Of a stretch of DNA of 64,000 nucleotides, positions 22,332 to 31,734 are shown one piece after another. Position numbers and translations under genes: made by a program. Position 1 is the first letter of the stretch, and each line of letters starts with the position of its first letter. The notes below the pieces were generated by a model, which worked only from the letters and a program-made list of their open reading frames with translations, had not been told where the DNA came from and ran no database searches. Source of the stretch: Ligula intestinalis (lineage: Eukaryota > Platyhelminthes > Cestoda > Diphyllobothriidea > Diphyllobothriidae); contig JAYGXS010000002.1 of assembly GCA_036362985.1 (NCBI GenBank), positions 98,328,116-98,392,115 of the forward strand, written 5' to 3'.

Positions 22332-22488
22332 CTCCTGTGGAGTTCAACTTTTAGTAAGTTCCATTTCTCGCGCTTTGCGGGTGAAAATCCCACTAAAAAA
22401 CCGTCAAGTGTGAGCCTCTGAGCATTGGTTTCCTGCTTAAAAATAGCTGGACCTTGGCCTAACTGTTCACAACAACCTTTAAAGTTCA

Positions 22489-23199
22489 GGTGTGGAAAAG
22501 CTGATGGGGGGGGGGGGGGAAAGGGAATTCAAAAAATACCTACAAAAAATTCGTACAACTTCGTTAAGATAATTTGATGTGTCAACTATGTAGCGACGAA
22601 GTTGGGCGCAAAAATTGAAAAAAGGTACCAAACGCAAGTAGACTTACAAACCGGGAATTGTACAGTTCGATTCTTAAGCCAAAAATCCTTATAACGCAGT
22701 TGCGGTTTCACAGAGGGAAGACATGCTAACGCCGGAAAATAGGCAGCGACATATATCATCTGGAGGATTGACGGTGAGTGATGATGTAAAAAATGTACCC
22801 GAATTAACTTGTATTTGGGCAACTGACATCAACCAACGATACAAATACATATATTCACTCACATAGTTAGACGTGATATACGGGTTGTTAACTTCATTAC
22901 TCAAGTATTCCGCCCCTAACACAGTCTGCTGTTCACATTTATTTTCGAATTCTTATAGTTACTATTACATATGGCTGTTTTATGAATTTTGCAGTAATAT
23001 ATTAACCACATGTTTATATTTAAAATAATAAGCTCCCAATATTCCAAAAAGACGTCCAAAAGTCCACCTTTAATGAAGCAGCGCACTTTCTGTCCACCGG
23101 AAGAAAGAACACAACGTTAACAAGTTCGGCAACCACAAATCAAGTTCGGGTGGAGCTCAATTTGAGCCTGATTTGTTTATCGCTTTTTTAGATTTTCGC
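22489..23199 (+). repeat. Dispersed 0.7-kb repeat, copy 1
   Basis: This segment is the reverse complement of 41323-42037, with clear but imperfect identity along its whole length. Shared stretches include the end GGTGTGGAAAAGCTGATGG and the internal ACATATGGCTGTTTTATG. A run of 14 G lies near its left end. No protein or RNA motif was found; it is non-coding. Confidence 0.8.
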
Positions 23200-23459
23200 G
23201 CCCAACGCAGTCGCTCTTTAGACACCACATTTAACTATTTCCACCGATTTTGCCGACATTTTGTACTTTCTACTCCATCCGTTTTCCATACACATAAAAT
23301 CCCCATTTCCAGGGCTAACAAAAGACAGGAATCTAGGCCTTCTTTGAAACAAGACCATTACCAGGAAAAATTAAGCGTATGTTAAGCTCGCATTTATACC
23401 ATGTAATATTGTTAAAATTAAACTCTGATGAAAAGGAGAAGAAGAAGACTCGATCACTG
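23200..23459. other. Short unassigned spacer
   Basis: There is no recognisable feature between the 0.7-kb repeat and the Penelope terminal repeat. Confidence 0.3.
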
Positions 23460-23530
23460 GGACAATATGTTTATTCGCCTCACGTTTCGATATCCGTCGA
23501 AGATTCGTCATCAGAGACATGAGTAGCAGA
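23460..23530 (-). ncRNA. Hammerhead-ribozyme-like motif in Penelope repeat
   Basis: The minus strand reads CTGATGA (23514-23508), then an imperfect hairpin (ATC, loop, GAT), then CGAAACG (GAAAC 23488-23484) and a GTGAGGCGAATAAA tail. CUGAUGA plus GAAA spaced by a hairpin is the conserved hammerhead core, and such cores are known in Penelope terminal repeats. The base pair next to the core is C-C here, so activity is doubtful. Confidence 0.5.
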
Positions 23531-23810
23531 ATGGTTAAGTATGCACAGACGTTTGCAGTGTTTAAAGGACACAGTCATTACTGCACGCATGCAGCGACAA
23601 TTACCGTTGATTGCCTTCTTGTGCGTGGACTGCTTGTTGGACGCACGCGGGCTCAAACCTGTTGAACTTTCATCACGGGTGGTGAGCTCGGGCATGATGA
23701 TTGCTCGGCCGCCGGATCCCCGGTGTTGCCGTACGATGAGGCGGTGGCCTGCCCGTTCTTAAGGTGACGGCTTGCCATGCCTAAGTTTAATCTCAGGATT
23801 AAATATGGAT
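23460..23810 (-). repeat. Penelope terminal repeat, left copy
   Basis: Reverse complement of 25013-25353 with small indels. It overlaps the C-terminal coding end and holds the hammerhead-like motif. Confidence 0.8.
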
Positions 23811-24957
23811 AAAGCAAATCGTTGCACCTGTTGATGGATTGGGGGCCCATGAACCATGACTCAAGTAGTTCTCGGCTCACCCAATTGTCACATCTGGCGA
23901 GAATTTTGGCCTGATCAAATTTTAAGGTGTGGCCGGGTCTCGTCGAATGAGCCGCAACTTGAGAATTGGCATCACTTCGCCGCACTGCCGCCACGTTTCT
24001 GCAATTTGCGTCCTGAGAAGTCTGCCAGTTTCTCCGACAAAGTTGCTTTGACCGCAACTGCACCAGATCCTGTAGATGACCCCAGGTGTTTCTTGCCGTG
24101 GCAGTGGGTCTTTTGGCTTCATTATCTGACGCCTTATGGTTGCCTTCGGCCTGTGTGCGACTCCAACTCCAAGTGGTGCGAGAAGGCGGCCGACTGCTTC
24201 CGATACGTTTTTGACATACGGGATTGAACGCCACATCTTGAGGTTGGTGCGCTTTTGTTTGCCAGATCGTTTGCGCAAGCAGCGGTTGACGAAGTTGCGC
24301 GGGAAGCCATTTTCTCTGAACACTCGTCAGAGGTATTCTACATCGGCAACTTTGTCTTCTTCTTCACTGAAGTGCGTCTCAACACGTCGATAGAGTGTTT
24401 TTACGCAACTGCGTTTGTGGCTGATTGGGTGGTTGCTGTTGTAATTCAGTACTTGCATCGTGTTTGTCGCTTTCCTGAATACTTAAGTCTTTAGACCACG
24501 ACAATCTTTTCGACACATAAAGACATCAAGAAAAGCCAGCTGGTTCTTCTCTTCTTCCTCCATCGCAAATTGGATGTCCAAGAAGGTGCTGTTGAGACGT
24601 TCTTCGAACGTGAGCACCTGATCCCGTTCGATAACGAGAAAAGTGTCATCCGCATACCGAGCCCAGAATTTCGGTTTTTGGTGTTGGAAAACCAGCGAAT
24701 CTAGCCACTGCAGGACTGCCTCGGCTATGTGTCCCGAAATCAGTGAACCCATCAGTGTGCCCTTCACCTGCTCGTAGATCGTTCCGTCAAATTTGAAGTA
24801 CGTCCTGAGACAGAACTTCAGGTGTTGAGGGATTTCCGCGTGTCCCTGGCGATACTCCGTCTCATCCTATTTGCTTCGTAGGAGTTGTTCGACCGTCTAG
24901 ATTGCCAGATCCTGACGGATAAAAGTAAAAAGAGACGTGACATCGAAGGAAACCATG
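23650..24957 (-). pseudogene. Penelope-like RT-GIY-YIG protein remnant (element A)
   Basis: The minus strand begins inside RT with MVSFDVTSLFTFI and continues with KGTLMGSLISGHIAEAVLQW, FWARYADDTFLVIE (intact YADD) and LAFLDVFMCRK. In the same frame come NYNSNHPISHKRSCVKTL and FRENGFPRNFVNRCL, then the GIY-YIG nuclease IYRIWCSCGQSNFVGETGR. There the second half of GIY-YIG has become NFVG. In-frame stops lie at 24485-24483 and near 24330 and at two more places upstream; a frameshift near 23960 carries the rest into another frame (HTLKFDQAKILAR). Confidence 0.82.
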
Positions 24958-25012
24958 ATATCAATTGGCGAGAGACTTACCCCCAATCCATACAAGTGCA
25001 TAGATTTGCCCA

Positions 25013-25353
25013 ATCCATATTCAATCCTGAGATTAAACTTGGCAAAAGCAAGCCGTCACCTTAGGAACGGGCAGGACACCACCTCATCGTACGCCAACAC
25101 CGGGGATCCAGACGGACGAGATATCATCATGCCCGAGATCACCACCCGTGATGAAAGTTCAACAGGCCAGAGCCCGCGTGCCGTCCACGTACAAGAATGA
25201 AATTAACGTTAATTGTCACTGTATGCTTGCAGTAATGACTGTGTCCTATAAAAACTGCAAACGTATATGCATACTTAACTTTTCTGCTACTCTTGTCTCT
25301 GTTGACGAATACGCGACGGATCTCGAAACGTGAGGCGAATAAACATATTGTCC
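25013..25353 (+). repeat. Penelope terminal repeat, right (inverted) copy
   Basis: Shares ACGGGCAGG, CCGGGGATCC and CACCCGTGATGAAAGTTC with the left copy in opposite orientation. The hammerhead core is mutated here (CTGTTGA instead of CTGATGA). Confidence 0.8.
25290..25350 (+). ncRNA. Mutated hammerhead-like motif (right repeat)
   Basis: CTGTTGA at 25299-25305 and GAAAC at 25325-25329, with the same tail. An essential core A is replaced by T, so it is presumably dead. Confidence 0.42.
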
Positions 25354-25589
25354 GAAGAGTATTTGGCGAGCATACGTATACTTTCAATGAATTCTCATCA
25401 GGCCATTACATTTATATGGGAAGGGGTAAAGCGTGAAAGATAAAATTGTAGGCAAATTACGTTCAACGTTACAGGCAAATTAGTCCGGGGGATAGAGAAG
25501 GGGGTGGGGTAGTAACAGGCGGCTTATTAAGCGGTAAGGTTAGGGAGAAGGGGGGGATGGTGGAAGACGAGAGGAGGCTTGGGGAATGC

Positions 25590-27263
25590 CGGTAGCTAGG
25601 CGGCCGTTGGCCATGCTAAGCTTGGGGCTTGCAGCAGGTTCTTCTGCGCGCACAAAATTGGCTTCCTCAACCGGATAGCAGTTGCTTCTGCTGTTGCCAA
25701 TAGTCGCTGGCCCAGTGACTTAGGGTAGCTTGGTGGGACTTTGTAGATCACCCTGAAGGCTTCGTTGGGGTCCACCTGATGTCCGGAATCCACCATATGC
25801 GCTAGGATAGAGCTGCTAATGGATCTGTTGGTATTGAATTTACCCTTCCTCAGCCATTGTGGGAGGTGTTCCTTTATTCTTTTGGATAGGCGCCGACTCG
25901 TGCGACCAATATAACTTGCTCCACAGGAGCAAGCAAAGGAGTAGATACACATGGAGGTGGTCTGAGTGGGTAACCTGTCCTTATCTTCCTCATGGAAGAC
26001 TGGGTTAGTTGAGAATAGTACCCGAACTCTCACTGCTGGGAAAGTTCGTGATACGGCATCATCAAGGCGTCTTTTCAGGAGTTCAACTGTCGCGTCTCCT
26101 CGAAAGGACACTTTGAGAAATAATGTTTTCTTCTCCACAGTGAGTGTTGTGGTTTCCTTTCTTTAGTAGCCATATTCTTGGTGATGAATTTTTCAGGATA
26201 TCCGTTCTCACGGAATAAGTCCTGGATTTTTTTCAGTTCCTCTTCAATAGTGTCTTCAGAGCAAATTTTATTAGCTCTTTGCGTTAAGCAACGAACTAGA
26301 TTTCGCTTCTGTTGGAGAGGTACGAAACTGTTAAAGTTCGTTTATTGTCCAGACCAGGTTATCTTTCTATACACGCTCCTTCGGACGCTACCGTCGGGTC
26401 TACGACTAAGGAGGACGTCCAAGAAGGGGAGAGAACCTGCTGTTTCCATCTCCAACGTGAACTTTATGGAAGGATGGGCTTGATTGACTGCGCTTAAGAG
26501 CGCGTCTCTATCGGTTTCTTTTGTGGCAATCACGAAGATATCGTCCACGTAGCGACCGTAGTGCTTTAACTTGTGGATCTGATCGCTAAGTTGATGTTTT
26601 TCCACCTTTCCCATGAATATGTCAGCCAAAAGTGGTCCCAGAGGCGAGCCCATGGCAACGCCATCTATTTGTCTGTATAGTTGGCCGTCAAAAAGGAACT
26701 GCACGTTCAGTGTGCACTTCAGTAGTAGTTCCTTTAGTGCATTCGTCGGTATTCCTATTTCTAGTTGATTTTTCAATAGGAATTAGCAGATGTATTCGTG
26801 TGTCTCGGTAACCTTGACGTTTGTAAACAGCGAGGAGACGTCTAGGGAGAACATTCTCATGCCGTTTAAGTTCACATCTTTGATCTCATCGACAAATTCA
26901 AACGTGTCTCGATAGCTCCGTGGTGCCAGTTGATGCTGAAAAGGCTTGAGTTTCGCCGCCAACCATTTTGCTATCGCGTGATACGGTGAATTTCGCATGT
27001 CCAGAATCGGACGAACTGGCAGGCCATCCTTATGGATCTTTGGTAGACCATACAAACGGAAGATGGGCGTGCCTACTGGTCGGAGGCCTTTGAAGTCCCG
27101 GTCGCTTATGAAACCTCGCGTGTGGAGTCTTCGTAAGCAACATATTGTCCCAGCGATCAAGTCTTCTTATTCTCTTTCTCAATGGCTTCCTGGGACACGG
27201 ATGTTCGCTTGTTTTGGCAAATTGATCTCTGTTGTCATTGCTAGATATCAATGTCAATAGCAA
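25590..27263 (-). pseudogene. Penelope-like RT-GIY-YIG remnant (element B, different family)
   Basis: The minus strand contains the Penelope RT N-part (PIFRLYGLPKIHKDGLPVRP, 27070-27000), MRMFSLDVSSLFTNV, VAMGSPLGPLLADIFMGKVE, HYGRYVDDIFVIA (intact YVDD, about 26570) and GSLPFLDVLLSRR. Then come the linker NFNSFVPLQQKRNLV and FRENGYPEKFITKNMA, and the GIY-YIG nuclease CSCGASYIGRTSRRLSKR (25930-25870) with its downstream H-VDSGH and R--AEATAI blocks. Damage: TAA at 26785-26783, frameshifts near 26345 and 26145, and one near 27165. Both ends are truncated; no clear terminal repeat of its own was seen. Confidence 0.84.
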
Positions 27264-27476
27264 AATCCTTCTTTCCTTAATAAAAGAAAAAATATGCCAA
27301 TTTTATATTTTATCTAACATTATGCACGTTATGCAATAAGAGGAATCAGATGATGAGCACTTACGAAATTATTGAATGCAATAACTTCTGCTTTTTTTGC
27401 AACCTTCAAAATATGGTTGTTTACCGAATGCCGTTTTCAGTATATATAAAAACATATCCATTGGGAGTTGCGTATG

Positions 27477-27850
27477 TCAAGTCAAGTCAAGTCAAATTTA
27501 TTAAAGGAAATATAGGCAAACGCCTTTGAACTCCCTCTTGGTACATAGGATTTAAGAAATGCATCGGCAAAGCCGAACATTCTAAAGAAGTCGTTGACAC
27601 AATTTCAAACGACTACTCGCTTGTTTCAAGTAAAAAACTCACACTCAGATTACACGAGCCAGCAGTGTAACTGAGGAAGAATAGCAGACAGTGAAAAAAC
27701 TCCTAAGGCTGGCTCATAATTCAAAATGGAATGTCATTTTTGGTTTTTAGGAGAAAAACTGTCGCTCGTGGGGAAGCATGTGAATGATAGGGGCATGATG
27801 CTTCTGTGAATGTTGACGGTAGCCATGGCATCCATGACGAGTAATATCTA
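27477..27850 (-). mobile_element. 3' UTR and tail of a CR1-like element (family-A relative)
   Basis: The plus strand shows (GTCAA)n then ATTTATTAAAGG: on the minus strand an AATAAATTTGAC end followed by TTGAC repeats. Upstream on the minus strand is TTTTTCTCCTAA...TTAGGAGTTTTTTCACTG, matching the 3'-UTR stem motif of the copies ending at 12666 and 35400. No coding part remains. Confidence 0.6.
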
Positions 27851-30239
27851 CACCCGAAGGACCATACGAGGAGGAGACCTCGGAGTCACCTCCTCGTTAT
27901 GCGTTAACTTAACCATTTAAATTTTGTGACCCAGCGTATTAATCGGTTATTTGGCGGTACAATTTATTTTGTGTTTTGGTCATATAAAATGACTAGACGC
28001 CCAAGAGTCCAGGACACTGTGAACGAATGCAACATTATATTTAATCACAAAAAGGAGATGCGACAAGTTAAATAATAGGTTTTTTCTTAAGTTTTTGATA
28101 TCGTCGCCAATAATTAATCAAAGGTTATCAAAGGTTAGTCTGCGACATGTAGATAAGGGTCATGCATGGAGAGATAGTACAATATATATAGTTCGCAGCG
28201 TTCAACTGCATGTGTACTTTACTTATCCTAAAGCCACCGCGTGACGTCTTAACTTGTGTGGCGATGGCCCAAAACGTCGCATACTTCTCATCAATGGCCG
28301 CGATTTCCCTGCCCCTCTCGGATGCGTGCTTGAAAAATGTGCGACGATTATGCTGTTGCCCTTGTATGTGCTGGATCGGACCCTTCCCGCATGATTGATT
28401 TTCTTACTCGGGCAATGTCTCAGTGCGCAGGATTGGAACACCATCCGTGACCTTTGGCCCGACTGGACACAACTATAATTTCTACTCTCCAACGTGGACA
28501 ATTTTAATTCTGATACCATTTCACTGGTACTGTTTTGGATACCATCGCTTCAATTTTGCGTGAAAAAGTACGTTCTACAACTCATAAATTTTTTATTGTT
28601 TCGGTTTTCATCAGACAACAGAATCAAAGTGGAATTTGTTTCTCAATTCATTGAATTGAAGTCGCAGCCTACGACCAAATCAATCAAAAACTGCCTGAAA
28701 AAACCACCATTGACAAGGACCTTAAGCATCCATGAAGATCAACAATTATTCAGGAACTGGAAGGTCAACAAACGGCGTAGTCGTTCCTGAATATCCTTCG
28801 TATTGTTTATACCTATTTGAAAGTGCTTTTAAGTAATTATGCGTATAGTTTACTCAGTCTACTTCAAACATTTGCAATACTTTACACACCGTCGGAAGAT
28901 TTTCGTTATTTTGAATGTCAGTAAACACACTTCGTCACAGTCACAAATGCAAATTAAAAAAACTTTTTGAACTATGCCGTTTCGTTTACAACCTCAAATG
29001 GAAGTAGAAAATAGTATCCTTGATAATTCTACAAAAATTTCAGTGTGGCCGAGAATCGAGCCATGGACGCCTCGGGTGGAAATCGAACGGATAACCAATG
29101 AAGGTATCGAAGCATATAGCAGTGGAGATCAAATTAAGTTACCAACTACATGAGAGCGGTCACGAAGCTTTTTGAAAAGTCCTCCTAGCAAATGGACGAA
29201 AAGCCTCAAAAGTTAAAGGGGACCAACTTCATGTTTTACGCTTTTTCACAAATTTGAAATCACAAGGAAGAGATGCATAGTCTAAAACTGGAGATGAAGG
29301 AATCAAAGAAATATTTTTACTTTCTCTTTAAAGTGGAAAACATAATGTTACCTGAATTTGAGAGTAGCAAGCGGACGAGAGTAATTGCAGAGTCCCGGGG
29401 TGGAGCATCTACTGAGGGAAGTGACCAGGCACCGTCAACCTACGCCAGGAAATTGATAGCTCCCACCTGAAATCCTCTTGATACTGCGCAAAACAACACA
29501 TCCACCAAACAATACGCTCAAAGCAGAGAAGAAGATTGTACAACTCCACTTTCTAGTCAAGTCGGGTCGGGCTCAATGAACCAACAAAACCAAGGTAGTG
29601 GGTATGCTAAGGCTGCATAAAAATCACAAAAGGAAACAAAAAAATGCAGACAGGTTTTGACCCTACAAGATCACAGTCGATATTTTCCCTCGCTTCTCCT
29701 AGGACATTTCTACATCGATATCCCCCATCAATTACGATCTAGGATATTGTGGCTGCAACCGTTCGTATGCAATTTTCTTCTGCGCCTCTGGAATTATCTT
29801 TTTGTGTAAACGATCTGTTGAAGTCGGAATTTAAAAAGATTATGTTTTCCAACCAATTCCACCGAGACGCAACCTCTTTAAATCGAACGCAACCTCTTCA
29901 AACCAGCAAATTCGCGACTAGTAAAATAAATCGTCAAGATCAGAATATTCTTGAGACCTTCAAAGGCTGAGTCGTTTCCCAATATTCAATACACTTTTTC
30001 AAATAAATTAAAAGTGTTTATTAAAAAAAATAGCTACAGTATTTGTTAAGTTCCCTCTGATTATTTGTCGTAAGTCATAATCTGAAAATCAGATCAACTG
30101 TTTTTTTTCTTCTTAACGTAATAATCAATACAGTTTTTTTAGCAATTTTAAGAGATTTTAACAACCAGCTGCGGCAAAATCATATAGGCTGACTTTTTCT
30201 AAATTATCTCACATTTAAAGCAGATTTATATCAAAATTA
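27851..30239. other. Unassigned region
   Basis: Short frames at 28494-28790 and 29273-29470 show no family motif. A decayed segment upstream of the family-A element may be its 5' flank. Confidence 0.35.
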
Positions 30240-30331
30240 TGAGAACGAAAATATAAGATCATCGTAAGATATCTGCTCCCAGACCTAAGCGGTGCCTGAC
30301 CACGCCTACTAGTCAATGTCTTGATATTAAC

Positions 30332-31734
30332 ATGCAGCCCATTGTCAAGGCTAAGCAAATTGATTTATCTGCTTTACAGAACTATAATGACTTCATGATG
30401 AAGTTTGGTTCTGTTTTGTCAATACTAGGCAATCTGTTTGATGGTCAGTTATCAGATGTGCCCTCGCAAGTTTGTACAAAGTTAGACTCCCTCGTCCATC
30501 TTATAACCACGGAAGCTTTTGATCAACAAAAGTGAAGCTTTAACTTTATACTTAAATGCCTCCATATTAAGTCACCCTTTGGATATTGCAAAATATTGTC
30601 TATGTTCGGGTGGTTTCAACTAAAAAATTGCAGAAGCCAAACGCCTCCAATCGTGTAACGAAAACCCACCCATCCTAGTTAAATTGTTTTTACCGATTGA
30701 GGTGAACTCAATCTTTGCTCAAAGAGGTCGCATTTCCCGATATTTACAAATGACTAAAAGTTACCTCTGTCGAGATCTTACACCAATGGAACGAAGAAAT
30801 GCGGCTCTCCAGTCCAATAGACCAATTAATTCTCAGCCTACTATTCCTAAATCTGTTCGTTGTCCCGATAGGGTAAATGCACTCGCTAAATCCTCCCCCC
30901 GCATACCTGGCCATACACCCACTAACGTCAGTGCACCCGTTATCCCTGCCTCCCAGAAGTCTATTCATAGTCCCATAACCGTCAGTACAACTGCTATCCC
31001 TACCTCCCGAATGTCTAGTCATAGGTCCATAAACATCAATGCACCAGTAAGCCCATCCCTTTTGATGTCGGGACCGTCAAGGCCCACCTCTCCGTCAACT
31101 TCTACGAATTATACTAGTCTAAATACATTCTCTGTCCAACGATCGATAAATTCCGGCGCCTCTAGCTCGGCAACAAAATCATCAAGAATTTCGCCAACAC
31201 CAATGGAAGCGTTTAGGCTGAGCGCTACCCCACCACAACCTAGCTCCTCTTTTGACCATGGAAGTCATATAATTCCCCCCTATAATGCGTTATTGAACAC
31301 GCCGGGCCCGAACCAAGAGAAATTTAATTTGCACGGCAGCAACCCAAACTGGTATATTTTTAAATCTCATCGGAGTTGCCGTACATGAAATTCACTGATA
31401 AAGACCACTAGTCCTTACGCAAGCGGCCCCAACACTAATTTTATGTTACCCTTCCCCCTATCAGTTCCTTTACCATCCTCTACCACCCAAACCTGCTAAC
31501 TTCTACATGTCTTTTCGCCTCCTCTCATTCCTCCCAAAATCCCCAGAAGCTTATTTTGGTTTACCCTCTTCCCATTTTTCCCTGCCAGAAAGCGAGGCCT
31601 CTAGATATCTCAGACCTTATCAGCCATCCATTGTTGGCTACCCGTATGCTAACAGCTCCATACCCGTCAGTACTTATTACACAAATAATAACGGCCTACA
31701 GATTGCCTATCCACCCTCAAATTCTTTTTTATGA
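30332..31734 (+). pseudogene. ORF1 (gag-like) of family A
   Basis: Three open pieces (30332-30535, 30684-31388, 31507-31734) lie in different frames. The first is short and leucine-rich (LGNLFDGQLSDVPSQVCTKL), compatible with a helical oligomerisation segment. The rest is Ser/Pro/Thr-rich with repeated TVSTTAIPTSRMSS-like units. No zinc finger was recognised. It is assigned by position. The last piece ends TTATGA, overlapping the ORF2 start. Confidence 0.55.

Larger units (their letters stand above)
18262..22360 (-). mobile_element. CR1-like non-LTR retrotransposon, family B, with internal GAA expansion
   Basis: The minus strand holds an endonuclease beginning FLHTNAQSLPSKIDELKAVI (about 22130), a linker, a huge lysine/arginine-coding microsatellite, then RT and a C-terminal region, ending in AATAAAG-plus-A-rich sequence near 18262. 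The copy at 39380-41045 is the same family without the expansion. Several frameshifts and stops are present. Confidence 0.82.
23460..25353 (-). mobile_element. Penelope-like element A flanked by inverted terminal repeats
   Basis: A minus-strand RT plus GIY-YIG ORF remnant (24957-23650) is bounded by two ~345-bp copies of one repeat in opposite orientation (23460-23810 minus, 25013-25353 plus). The ORF is 5'-truncated at the RT VSFDVTSLFT block. Inverted terminal repeats with 5' truncation are a known Penelope arrangement. Confidence 0.82.
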
